Shown here: positions 15,982 to 24,389 of the stretch, one piece after another
Numbering within the stretch: position 1 is the first letter of the stretch
Layout of the letters: the number at the start of each line of letters is the position of its first letter
Origin: Palsa-343 sp036269135
GTDB taxonomy: Bacteria; Acidobacteriota; Terriglobia; Terriglobales; Acidobacteriaceae
NCBI GenBank assembly: GCA_036269135.1
Contig: DATASQ010000048.1
Location: 1-64,000 of the forward strand
Direction: 5' to 3'
Length of the DNA stretch: 64,000 nt
Position numbers and translations under genes: made by a program
The notes under the pieces: model-generated
Database searches by the model: none
The model's input: the letters and a program-made list of their open reading frames with translations, nothing else
Told to the model about the DNA's origin: nothing

Positions 15982-17357
15982 AGGAATTGCTGATCGTGGC
16001 GGGGGCGCTGTTGCTGGCTTCCGCATTGGGCATCACTCTGTACGACCTGTGGACGTGGATCGACTACCAGCGGAAGATTCGCTTGGGCGCGTCGGACACG
16101 GAAGCGCCGATGTCTGACACGGAGCCCAGGAAACTGCAGCCGCCGATGCCGGAGCCGGTGCGCTGGCGGACATCGGTGACGCTGATGGTGGCTGCGTGTC
16201 TGCCATGGCTGCTCGCCGACGGCATCGTCGTCATCCCGGCCGGGATGGGCGGGGTGCGCGTCAGCCAGATGCGCGGCACGCTGCCGGGAACGCTGTACTC
16301 GGGTGCGCACTTCGTCACGCCGATGATGGAGAGCGTGCAGATGTTCGATCTGCGCGACAAACTCTTCACGACGGGCGTTGTTGAGGGCGCCGGCCGGAAA
16401 AAAGCCGCTCTGGAAATGCAGCCGCTCGACGTCCAGTCAAAAGAAGGCCTGAACATCGGTCTGGCAATTACTGTGCGCTATCGCCTCGATCCGAAGCGGC
16501 TCGACTGGATGGAAACGCATCTGCCGCAACCGGCAGATCAGCAGATGGTGCCGGCGGTGGTGGCGAGCGCGTGGCGCGATCTGGCTCCGAGTTACACGGT
16601 GCGGGAGATCTTCAGCTCAAAGCGCGAAGAGGTTCGCAGGGAGGCGTCCGGCGTCATCACCAACAAGCTAGGCCGCGACGGCATCCTGGTAGAGGAGGTC
16701 ATGCTGCGGAATATTCAGCTGCCGCCCGAGTACGCGAGAGGCCTGCAGGATCTGCTGCTGAAGGAGCAGCAGGACGATCAGATGGCGGTGCAGACCGACA
16801 TCCAGCAAAAGCAGGTGCGTATCGCCGAGCTGCAGGCCGAGGCCGTAGCGGCGCAGAAAGTGAAAGAGGCCCAGGGGGATGCGCAGGCGCGCGTGGTCGA
16901 GGCCAAAGGCGAAGCCGATGCTATGCAATACACGCTGCCGCTCAAGCAGAAGCAGATCGAGCAGTCGAAGCTGGAAGCGGAAGCGCGCAAGGAGGCGACC
17001 ATCGAGAATGCCGACGCCGAAGGGCAGGCCAAGGTGATTGACAGCAAGGCGGAGTTGCAGCGGCGGGAGCTGCTGGCGCAGGCGGAGGCGAATCGCATTC
17101 GGGTGACGGCCGCGGCAGACGCGGAGCGGATGGCGAGCGAGGCGAAGCTGCTGAACCAGTCGCCGCTGCTCATCAACAAGATCATCGCCGAGCGGCTGTC
17201 GGACAAAATCCAGATGGTCATGGTGCCGTCCGACGGCAAGTATTTCTTCGCCAGCGATGTCTTTCGCGGGTTGGACGGAAACTCGGCGCTGAAACAAGGC
17301 GTGTCGCAGCAGATGGACTCGAATGATCCGCCTGCGCCGCGCGGTTCGGAGCACTGA
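15969..17357 (+). CDS. SPFH/Band 7 (prohibitin-like) membrane protein
   Basis: Starting at ATG 15969 gives 462 residues. Two N-terminal membrane helices (LIVAGALLLASALGITLY; TLMVAACLPWLLADGIVV) precede the SPFH domain (VIPAGMGGVRVSQMRGTLPG...LFTTGVVEG), and a long Ala/Glu/Gln-rich coiled coil at about residues 270-410 mediates oligomerisation in this family. The domain organises membrane microdomains and often regulates proteases. The coiled coil has many AEA, KAE and EAK repeats. The start overlaps the preceding small gene. An intrinsic terminator follows at 17435. The chosen start is much shorter than the longest open frame, which has no support upstream. Confidence 0.9.
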   Translation: MLALKELLIVAGALLLASALGITLYDLWTWIDYQRKIRLGASDTEAPMSDTEPRKLQPPMPEPVRWRTSVTLMVAACLPWLLADGIVVIPAGMGGVRVSQMRGTLPGTLYSGAHFVTPMMESVQMFDLRDKLFTTGVVEGAGRKKAALEMQPLDVQSKEGLNIGLAITVRYRLDPKRLDWMETHLPQPADQQMVPAVVASAWRDLAPSYTVREIFSSKREEVRREASGVITNKLGRDGILVEEVMLRNIQLPPEYARGLQDLLLKEQQDDQMAVQTDIQQKQVRIAELQAEAVAAQKVKEAQGDAQARVVEAKGEADAMQYTLPLKQKQIEQSKLEAEARKEATIENADAEGQAKVIDSKAELQRRELLAQAEANRIRVTAAADAERMASEAKLLNQSPLLINKIIAERLSDKIQMVMVPSDGKYFFASDVFRGLDGNSALKQGVSQQMDSNDPPAPRGSEH

Positions 17358-17434
17358 AATCCGCGACGTTGCCGCCCGGGCAGGGGCTCGGCTTGTCGGA
17401 GACAGGCTCAAAAGAAGACCCGGTCCGGGCCCGA

Positions 17435-17468
17435 CCACCCCGGTTGCTCAAACAGGCAGCCGGGGTGG
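17435..17468 (+). terminator. terminator hairpin after the SPFH gene
   Basis: CCACCCCGG at 17435-17443 pairs perfectly with CCGGGGTGG at 17460-17468; with two G-U pairs the stem extends to 14 bp over a six-base loop. ATTTCC follows, giving a weak T tract. It separates the SPFH operon from the next unit. Confidence 0.7.
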
Positions 17469-17532
17469 ATTTCCATCCCGCCTTTGGGGAACAGAGACGA
17501 TGCCGAGCGCACGATATAATCCGCCCCAGCGA

Positions 17533-18765
17533 ATGATGCACAGGCTGCGGTTGTGGGGTTGGAGGGCGGCGCTCGTGTGCCTGGGGGGACTGTTGGTTCC
17601 TTCGGCGCGCGCGGCAACCTGGGAACAACCCGCTCTGGACCTCGCCCGCCAGATCGCCGCGCTCACCGGCCCAGGTCCGGCGCGGCTGATCCTGGAGAAT
17701 GCGTCGACACTGCCCGCCAGCGAGATTCCCGTGATCCGCCGCCTGCTGGAGCAGGATCTGCACCGGCTTGGCGTGCTGTCCGGGGGCAGTGACAGCGCGA
17801 CGCTGATTCGCGTGACGCTCTCGGAAAATCTGCAGGGTGGGTTATGGGTGGCCGAGGTGCAGGAAGGCACGGAGATGCGGGTGAGCATGCTGCCGGTGCC
17901 TCTGGCGCCCGCGGCGCCGAGCGGCAACGGCGGGACCATTACGATCCGCCGCACGTTGCTGATCACCGACGACGCGCCCGTGCTCGACGCAAAGATTTTC
18001 GTCACCGGCGGCGTGCAGCGGCTGGTTGTGCTGGAGCCGGAGCGCATCGTCACCTACGAACGCAATGCCGCTGCGCTGGGGACGAGCCCCTGGATTCAGG
18101 ATCAGAGTTTTCCACTCACGCATTCGCGGCCTTATCCGCGCGATCTGCGAGGCGAGTTGGTCGCCGCGATGGATCCTGTCTTCGATGCGTGGCTGCCTGG
18201 GGTGAACTGCCGCGGCGCTGAGTCGAATGCCGGGGTCGGCACATCGCTTGCCGTTACCTGCGCGGACAGCGACGATCCATGGCCCATTCGTTCCGGACAG
18301 AAGGCCTTCTTCAACGCGCTGCGCGACAATTTTACCGGGGTTCTGGCGCCGGGCTTCGGGATGGATCTCCCGCCGTTCTACGAAGCGGGCGAGCTTCCGC
18401 ATGAGACCGGCGCAGCCATGCTGCTGACTCTGGTCGATGGGCGCGTCCTGTTGATGGACGCAGGAGTGGCGAAGCCGGTTGCCGGCGCCAACGACTGGGG
18501 CAGCGACTTTGCCGTGCTGCGTTCCGGATGCGGATCGGGCGCGCAGGTGCTGGTGTCGGGATCGGGCGCGGCGGCGGCGGGCGACAGCCTGCGGGCATGG
18601 GAAATTACCGGACGCGAAGCGATTCCGGTGAGCGCGCCGGTTTCTGTGGATGGCGTGGTGACGGCAATTTGGCCGTCCACCGACGGCACCAGCGCAACGA
18701 TCGTCGTCCGGCGCGAGTCGCCGCTGCGGTACGAGGTGTGGAATGGCTCGGCGCTTTGTAATTAG
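17533..18765 (+). CDS. secreted protein of unknown function, first gene of the SBP/NtrYX unit
   Basis: Start at ATG 17533 gives a 410-residue protein with a signal peptide (MMHRLRLWGWRAALVCLGG, ending SARA). Another in-frame ATG at 17500 is possible. TATAAT at 17515-17520 lies just upstream, though without a -35 match. The mature part is mainly beta: an alpha/beta N-terminal domain (LILENASTLPASEIPVIRRL) and two predicted propeller-like stretches later (ETGAAMLLTLVDGRVLLMDA; SGAQVLVSGSGAAAAG). The N-terminal part reads like a TolB/LpoB-like periplasmic domain, only a weak impression. Its 3' end overlaps the solute-binding-protein gene by 23 bases, so it is probably part of the same signalling unit. 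Confidence 0.7.
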   Translation: MMHRLRLWGWRAALVCLGGLLVPSARAATWEQPALDLARQIAALTGPGPARLILENASTLPASEIPVIRRLLEQDLHRLGVLSGGSDSATLIRVTLSENLQGGLWVAEVQEGTEMRVSMLPVPLAPAAPSGNGGTITIRRTLLITDDAPVLDAKIFVTGGVQRLVVLEPERIVTYERNAAALGTSPWIQDQSFPLTHSRPYPRDLRGELVAAMDPVFDAWLPGVNCRGAESNAGVGTSLAVTCADSDDPWPIRSGQKAFFNALRDNFTGVLAPGFGMDLPPFYEAGELPHETGAAMLLTLVDGRVLLMDAGVAKPVAGANDWGSDFAVLRSGCGSGAQVLVSGSGAAAAGDSLRAWEITGREAIPVSAPVSVDGVVTAIWPSTDGTSATIVVRRESPLRYEVWNGSALCN

Positions 18766-20095
18766 CGCGGTGCTGCTGATGGTGGCGCTGGGAGCGCAAG
18801 CGCGGACGCGTCCGCATTACGGCGGCACGCTGCGCATCGAAATCCAGGGAGATCCGTGGCAGATGCCCGACGGCCTGGCGCGGCGCCTGGTTCTCGACAC
18901 GCTTACCACCGTGAGTGAAACCGGCATCGCGCAACCGGCGCTGGCCGTGCGCTGGACCGCGCAAAACGCCGATCATCGCTGGGAGTTCGCGCTCCGGTCC
19001 AACGTGCACTTCCAGGACGGCACGCCCCTGACGGGCGAATCCGTCGTCCTTGCCCTGCATGACGTCTGCATGCACTCTGCTGCGGCGCCTGCGATCGCGT
19101 GCCCGTGGCGGACGGTCCGCGCGGTGGGCGACTCGATCATCTTCGTGAGCGACGCCGCGGTTCCGGACCTGCCCGCGCTGCTCGCGCAGGAAGCTTTCGC
19201 CATTGCCCGCCAGGACGCGTCGGGAGCTGTCATCGGCACAGGGCCCTTCCGCGTCACCGGCTTTGCCAACGGCGCGCTGGTGCTGGCTGCGAACGATGAC
19301 TGCTGGGCCGGCCGGCCTTTTGTCGACAGCGTCGAGATTCATGCGCATCGCACGGTACGCGACCAGTGGCTCGACTTCAGCGTGGGCAAAGCGGACATCG
19401 TCGAGGTTCCACCGGAAATGATCCGCCAGGCACAGCAGCAGCATTTGAATGTGCTCGTCTCGCGCCCTGTGGATCTGCTCGCTCTCACCGTCGCTCCGAA
19501 CGGCTCCTTCGCCGGCCGCGAGATGCGCCAGGCGGTGGCACTGGCCGTCGATCGAACGGCGCTCTCGAACGTTATTTTTCAGAAGCAGGGAGAGGTCACC
19601 GCGAGTCTGTTGCCCGAGGCGCTCAGCGGATTCTCCTTCCTGTTCCCGACAGAACGCAATCTCGACCGCGCCCGGGCGCTGCGCGGAGGAGCCTCGCCCC
19701 CGGGCCTGATTCTCAGCACGCCGGACGCGAGCGCCACGATGCATCTGGCCGCGGAGCGTCTGGCGCTGAATCTGCATGAGGCTGGCTTTGCGGTGCAGGT
19801 GGCCGGAACGGGCCTGCCTGCGGCGCTCACGCTGCGCCGCCTGCATCTGGAAGCCGCCAGTCCGGCAGCGGCTCTGGACGAAATGCTGGCGCACTTCGGG
19901 CAGAATGGCACCGTCACGGCGACGGATCCTGCATCGCTGTGGCAAACGGAGCGAGGCGTGCTCGACGACGAAACGATTGTGCCGCTGCTGTGGCTGCCGC
20001 GTGCGTGGGCGTGGGGCGAGCGGGTACGCGACCTGGGCCTCTCGCCCGACGGCGCGCCCCTTCTGGCGGACACCTCTCTGGAGGGCGCGAAGTGA
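18743..20095 (+). CDS. family 5 extracellular solute-binding protein (peptide/nickel type)
   Basis: 450 residues with a Sec signal peptide (MARRFVISAVLLMVALGAQA) and the family 5 mature start HYGGTLRIEIQGDPW. Family motifs include NVHFQDGTPLTGESVVLAL and GTGPFRVTGFANG, and the later REMRQAVALAVDRTAL. Such proteins bind oligopeptides or other small ligands in the periplasm and usually feed an ABC permease; there is no permease here. The stop codon overlaps the GTG start of the histidine kinase (GTGA). It may therefore deliver the ligand signal to that kinase instead of to a transporter. Length is somewhat short for the family. Confidence 0.88.
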   Translation: MARRFVISAVLLMVALGAQARTRPHYGGTLRIEIQGDPWQMPDGLARRLVLDTLTTVSETGIAQPALAVRWTAQNADHRWEFALRSNVHFQDGTPLTGESVVLALHDVCMHSAAAPAIACPWRTVRAVGDSIIFVSDAAVPDLPALLAQEAFAIARQDASGAVIGTGPFRVTGFANGALVLAANDDCWAGRPFVDSVEIHAHRTVRDQWLDFSVGKADIVEVPPEMIRQAQQQHLNVLVSRPVDLLALTVAPNGSFAGREMRQAVALAVDRTALSNVIFQKQGEVTASLLPEALSGFSFLFPTERNLDRARALRGGASPPGLILSTPDASATMHLAAERLALNLHEAGFAVQVAGTGLPAALTLRRLHLEAASPAAALDEMLAHFGQNGTVTATDPASLWQTERGVLDDETIVPLLWLPRAWAWGERVRDLGLSPDGAPLLADTSLEGAK

Positions 20096-21864
20096 ACCTG
20101 CGGCAAAAGCTGCTGCTGATGTTTTCCGTCACCGTGGTCGGCCTGGTCGTCGCGGTCGCTTGGATCGTCTCCCTGCGGGTGCGCCGGGTCTTTGAAGGCA
20201 TCGATCAGCAGCAGACCGCGGCCCTGGTGAGCCAGTTTCAGCGCGAGTTCAATCGGCGCGCCGAAGACACGGCCTCAGCCCTGGATCGTATGGCGGCCAG
20301 CGACGCGGTGAAGCAGATTGCCTTCGAACTCGGCAACGGCGGCGATGCGTCCGCGTATCTGCAGGCGGCGCTGCCGCTGGCGCAGGAATATCGCCTGGAT
20401 TACCTGGAACTGGTCGGGCACGACGGCAGCATCATCTCGTCCTTCCAGTGGACGGCGCGTTTTGGCTACAGGGAACCGGCCATTGCCGGAGCGGGACAGC
20501 CGGCGTTTCTGAAACAGGAGGACCTGCCCGACGGCAGCTCGCAGATCGGCATGTTCGCGGTGCGCACGGTGCCCGGTTCCGATCCGCCGCTGTATGTGGT
20601 GGGGGGGCGGCAGATCGATGCCTCGTTCCTCAGGGATTTCCCCACGCCCGCCGGGACTCAGGTGTATCTCTACCGGAATCTGACCGGCTCGTTTGACGCG
20701 CAGAACTTTGGCGCAGCCGCGGGAGATCCCGGCGTCGCGCGCTTCAGGCCGGTGGTGGATGAAGCGCGGAACACGGGAAAGAACGCCACCGGGGTGGTGT
20801 ATGTGACCAGGCAGCGCGCGGACAGCGTGGATGCTTCGGCGATCCCGCTCAGGGGGCTCGAGGGCAACGTGCTCGCGGTGCTTGTGGTCGCGAACTCGCG
20901 ACGCGGCATGGTGGAGGTGCAGGCGCATATTCGCGACGTGGCTTTCGGCGTCGCGGGACTGGGCATCATTTTTGCCGTGCTGGTGAGTCTCTGGATAGCG
21001 GTCCGGGTGTCGCGGCCCATTGAAGAACTGGCGCGCGCGGCGGGTGCAGTGGCGGCGGGCGACTGGGAAGCCCGGGTGGACATTCACTCGCGCGACGAAG
21101 TGGGGGCGCTGGCGCGCAGTTTTAACAACATGACTCGCCAGCTGAGCGAGCAGCGCGATCGCCTGGTGCAGACCGAACGCGTTGCGGCATGGCGAGAGCT
21201 GGCGCGGCGGCTGGCCCATGAGCTGAAGAACCCGCTCTTTCCCCTGCAGATTACGGTGGAGAATATGGTGCGCGCCCGCCGATTGCCGGCCAGGGAATTC
21301 GATGAGGTATTCGCGGAAAGTACCGCAACTCTGCAGACGGAGATCGCGAATCTGAAGACCATCATCGGGCGGTTCAGCGACTTCTCGAAGATGCCGAAAC
21401 CTCAGTCGATCGAGATGGACGCGCGCGAGGCGGTGTGGCGCGTGGTGAAGCTCTATAGTCCGGCGCTGGAGGAAAAGCACATCCAGATGGGGACCTCGAT
21501 CGGCTCCGAGGCCCTGCCGATCCTGGGTGATTCCGAGCTGCTGCACCGCGCGCTCTCCAACCTGGTGCTGAACGCCATGGACGCCATGCCGGAGGGAGGG
21601 ACGCTGACTATTTCTGTTGCCCGCGCCGGTGAAATGGCGCGGATCGCGATTGCCGACACCGGCACGGGCATGACGCCGGAGGAGCGCGAGCGGCTGTTTA
21701 CGCCCTATTACACGACCAAACAGCATGGAACCGGACTGGGGCTGGCGATCGTGCAGTCGGTCATTGCCGACCACAACGGCAGCATTGCCGTGGAGAGCGC
21801 GGAAGGCGGAGGCACGCGATTCGTCATCGGCCTGCCGCTGGTAGAAGAGAAGATAGAAGCATGA
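20092..21864 (+). CDS. NtrY-like sensor histidine kinase with periplasmic sensor domain
   Basis: Start is GTG 20092, overlapping the upstream stop; 590 residues. An N-terminal helix (residues about 8-28) and a second (about 284-304) flank a periplasmic domain of roughly 250 residues of unknown fold. A HAMP domain (VSRPIEELARAAGAVAAGDW) follows, then HisKA with phosphoacceptor His376 in ARRLAHELKNPLFPLQ, a block typical of the NtrY family. The ATPase shows NLVLNAMDAMPE, DTGTGMTPEE and GTGLGLAIVQ. It ends four bases into the regulator gene (ATGA). The kinase is predicted to phosphorylate the sigma-54 activator encoded next. Confidence 0.93.
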   Translation: MNLRQKLLLMFSVTVVGLVVAVAWIVSLRVRRVFEGIDQQQTAALVSQFQREFNRRAEDTASALDRMAASDAVKQIAFELGNGGDASAYLQAALPLAQEYRLDYLELVGHDGSIISSFQWTARFGYREPAIAGAGQPAFLKQEDLPDGSSQIGMFAVRTVPGSDPPLYVVGGRQIDASFLRDFPTPAGTQVYLYRNLTGSFDAQNFGAAAGDPGVARFRPVVDEARNTGKNATGVVYVTRQRADSVDASAIPLRGLEGNVLAVLVVANSRRGMVEVQAHIRDVAFGVAGLGIIFAVLVSLWIAVRVSRPIEELARAAGAVAAGDWEARVDIHSRDEVGALARSFNNMTRQLSEQRDRLVQTERVAAWRELARRLAHELKNPLFPLQITVENMVRARRLPAREFDEVFAESTATLQTEIANLKTIIGRFSDFSKMPKPQSIEMDAREAVWRVVKLYSPALEEKHIQMGTSIGSEALPILGDSELLHRALSNLVLNAMDAMPEGGTLTISVARAGEMARIAIADTGTGMTPEERERLFTPYYTTKQHGTGLGLAIVQSVIADHNGSIAVESAEGGGTRFVIGLPLVEEKIEA

Positions 21865-23237
21865 CAAAGGCCGACATTCTCATCGTGGACGACGAGGCCA
21901 ACACTCTCGCCTCTCTGGCGCGCGCCTTCCGGCTGGCTGGGCATGAGGCGACCGTCTGCGACAACGCGGCGAAGGCTCTGGAGCTGGCGAAGTCACGGCC
22001 CTTCGATCTGATTCTGTCGGATGTCGTGATGCCCGGCCGCGACGGACTTGCGCTGCTGGAGGATCTGAAAACCAATGGCGTGGCGGCGCCGGTGGTCATG
22101 ATGTCCGGCCAGGCGCACATCGAGATGGCGGTGAAGGCGACCCGCCTGGGCGCGCTCGATTTTCTGGAGAAGCCGCTCTCGACGGACAAGCTGCTGCTGA
22201 CCGTAGAGAACGCGCTGCGGCTGAAGCGCCTCGAGACGGAGAATTCCGAACTGCGCCGGCGGGTGGGCAGGCAGGAACTGATCTGGAGCGGCGAGGCGAT
22301 GCAGCGGGTGATGGCGCAGATCGATCGGGTGGCCGCCAGCGAAACGCGCGTCTGCATCTACGGCGAAACGGGCACGGGCAAGGAGCTGGTGGCGCGGACG
22401 CTGCACGATAAGAGCGCGCGTGCCGCCGGGCCGTTGATCACGCTGAACTGTGCGGCGATTCCCGCCGAGCTGATCGAATCGGAACTTTTCGGACACGAGA
22501 AAGGCTCGTTTACCGGAGCGTCGCAGCGGCACATCGGCAAGTTTGAGCAGGCGCACCACGGCACGCTCTTTCTGGACGAGATCGGCGACATGCCTCTGGC
22601 GCTGCAGACGCGGCTGCTGCGTGTGCTGGAGCAGTCGGAGGTGGAACGGCTCGGCGGTGACAAGCCCGTTGCCGTGGACGTGCGGGTGGTGGTGGCAACG
22701 CACCGCAACCTGGAGGAGATGGTGGAGGCAGGCGGCTTCCGCCGGGATCTTTACCATCGCGTCGTTGTTTTTCCCATTACGCTGCCGCCGCTGCGTGCGC
22801 GGCGTGAAGACATTCCGCCGCTGGTGGACTACTTTGCGGGGCAGATCTCGACGCAGAACGGCTGGAAGCCGGTGGCGTTCACGCCGGAGGCAATCGAGGC
22901 TCTGCGCGCCTGGTCGTGGCCGGGCAACATTCGCGAGCTGCGGAATATTGTCGAACGCTTGTTGCTGCTGGCGGGGGACACGGTGGATGCGGCGACGGTC
23001 GATCTGGCATTACCGCAGACCCGGGCGGCTTTGGCCGATGCGGGAGAACGGTTTTCCGGCGGGAATGGTCCCCTTGCGCAGAGGGTTGCCGCCTTCGAGC
23101 GCGCCACGCTGCTGGCGGAACTGGAGCGGCATCAGGGACACATCACCAACGCGGCCAGGGCGCTCGGCCTTGAGCGCAGCCACTTCTATAAAAAGTGTCA
23201 GCAGGTTGGAATTGATCTAAAGGCGGAACGCGGATAA
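21861..23237 (+). CDS. NtrC/NtrX-family sigma-54-dependent response regulator
   Basis: 458 residues: receiver domain (acidic pocket DDE at 10-12, phosphoacceptor Asp54 in LSDVVMPGRDG), AAA+ domain with Walker A GETGTGKE at 168-175, GSFTGA loop at 215-220 that contacts sigma-54, Walker B LFLDEIGDM and R-finger region RRDLYHRV, and a Fis-type C-terminal HTH (HITNAARALGLERSHFYKKC). When phosphorylated it should open promoters of the -24/-12 type. The start overlaps the kinase stop (ATGA). No sigma-54 site was seen upstream of its own operon, so the targets must lie elsewhere. Confidence 0.95.
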   Translation: MTKADILIVDDEANTLASLARAFRLAGHEATVCDNAAKALELAKSRPFDLILSDVVMPGRDGLALLEDLKTNGVAAPVVMMSGQAHIEMAVKATRLGALDFLEKPLSTDKLLLTVENALRLKRLETENSELRRRVGRQELIWSGEAMQRVMAQIDRVAASETRVCIYGETGTGKELVARTLHDKSARAAGPLITLNCAAIPAELIESELFGHEKGSFTGASQRHIGKFEQAHHGTLFLDEIGDMPLALQTRLLRVLEQSEVERLGGDKPVAVDVRVVVATHRNLEEMVEAGGFRRDLYHRVVVFPITLPPLRARREDIPPLVDYFAGQISTQNGWKPVAFTPEAIEALRAWSWPGNIRELRNIVERLLLLAGDTVDAATVDLALPQTRAALADAGERFSGGNGPLAQRVAAFERATLLAELERHQGHITNAARALGLERSHFYKKCQQVGIDLKAERG

Positions 23238-23291
23238 GCGCGACCGCGCCGGACTCGCGATTGGTGATGGCGGTTGTAGCCCTGCTTCTTC

Positions 23292-23342
23292 TGCTGCTTC
23301 TGAAGCAGCACAAACCCCCGGGAGGGTCCCATCCTTCCGGGG
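23292..23342. terminator. two adjacent hairpins between convergent genes
   Basis: TGCTGCTT/AAGCAGCA (23292-23310, three-base loop) and a ten-bp stem with one wobble pair (23316-23342, loop seven bases) lie between the regulator stop and the DUF5715 stop. T-rich DNA flanks them only weakly. Likely transcription end for both genes. Confidence 0.5.
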
Positions 23343-23380
23343 CGACTTCATTTAGCAAATCGGCCGATCTGTCCTGCTCT

Positions 23381-24193
23381 TTAGTGAATCGTCGTGGCCA
23401 GCAACGTGCTCGCGGCGCGGCGTTTTGCGATCATCCGCGGCGGAGCCGGCGGCGCATAGCTGCGATAGACCGTGATGTGGAAGCAGGCCTGATAGAACTC
23501 CTCCTCCACATCGATCTTGCCGGCGGTCTGCAGCGGCAGCAGGTGGGCACGCATCCAGGCGATTTCCGAAAAGCTCATGTCCCGTTTGCCGATGTCCACG
23601 GCGGCGCCGGTCAGGTGCGGGGAAGCTAAGTCGCCCTCAGCCGGAGCGGCGTTGCCATTGATCTCCAGCAGCGCGCGCTGGAAGGCCACCGTGCGCACCG
23701 CGGAATTGACCTGGAAGGGACGATGGAAGCGGGCGTAATGGCTGCGCGCCAGATCGGCGAGAAAACGTGCCGTCCACGGACGGCAATAGCGGCGGTCGAC
23801 GGGCAGATCCGGATTGACGCGGAGTCCGTAGCTGGCGGGCAGCGGTACGATGGCCCGCTCATCCTCCATCTGCCGGAGCTGGGCATCGTTCTCAATCCGC
23901 ACCAGGCCTTCCTCGTCGCTGCGGACGTTCTGACGCAGGAGAGAGGCCATGGATCCGCGCAGCGGCGGTACCCAGCTGCCACGACTCACCGCGACGGCGC
24001 GCCTGTAGCGCACGGCAGGCCAGGCTCGGGTTCCGCTCAGCGCGGTGTGCCGGGAGTGGGCGGTGGTGCGTGCGTGCGTGGTTCTGCGCGCATGGGCCCG
24101 CCGATGGTGCGACGGGGCATGATGCACGGCGGCGAAGGCCGGTCCTGCACAGACCAGGGCAAGGGCGAGGATGCACAACAGACGAAAACGCAT
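23381..24193 (-). CDS. DUF5715-type secreted protein, M15 peptidase-like
   Basis: Start at ATG 24193 gives 270 residues with a signal peptide (MRFRLLCILALALVCAGPAF); ATG 24235 is an alternative. The next 40 residues are unusually rich in His and Arg. The C-terminal domain contains SPHLTGAAVDIG (His193, Asp200) and EEEFYQACFHITV (His239), which match the metal-ligand spacing SxHxxGxAxD and ExxxxxxH of VanY/M15 D-Ala-D-Ala carboxypeptidases. All three ligands appear present, so a periplasmic peptidoglycan-trimming zinc enzyme is plausible. The name DUF5715 is from memory of acidobacterial proteins with this layout and should be taken as tentative. Confidence 0.78.
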   Translation of the reverse strand: MRFRLLCILALALVCAGPAFAAVHHAPSHHRRAHARRTTHARTTAHSRHTALSGTRAWPAVRYRRAVAVSRGSWVPPLRGSMASLLRQNVRSDEEGLVRIENDAQLRQMEDERAIVPLPASYGLRVNPDLPVDRRYCRPWTARFLADLARSHYARFHRPFQVNSAVRTVAFQRALLEINGNAAPAEGDLASPHLTGAAVDIGKRDMSFSEIAWMRAHLLPLQTAGKIDVEEEFYQACFHITVYRSYAPPAPPRMIAKRRAASTLLATTIH

Positions 24194-24310
24194 TCTGTAC
24201 CGCGGGGTAATCGATTGAGCAACTCCAGAGTACATGGACCCGCCCTGATAAGAAAAGTAACGAGTCAGATTCGCGGTGGATTGCCGCGGTTCCAGGCCTG
24301 CCATTTTCAC

Positions 24311-24338
24311 TTGAGTTTGGCGATCGCGGGAGTAAACT
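24311..24338 (+). promoter_or_regulatory. candidate sigma-70 promoter of the YIP1 gene
   Basis: TTGAGT (24311-24316) and TAAACT (24333-24338) are 16 bases apart, 52 bases before the ATG at 24390. Four of six bases match the consensus at each box. Confidence 0.4.
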
Positions 24339-24389
24339 GCCGAAAACCCGCGAAATCGTCGATCGCGTGCCGCACACTCCGGAGGACCC

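Noticed and set aside
17515..17520. Complete promoter at TATAAT before the SBP unit
   Set aside because: No -35-like sequence at 16-19 bases upstream; listed only as an incomplete box.
23261..23629. Plus-strand frame beginning with a Leu-rich run
   Set aside because: The Leu run is made by a hairpin in the terminator region, and the rest is antisense to the DUF5715 gene.
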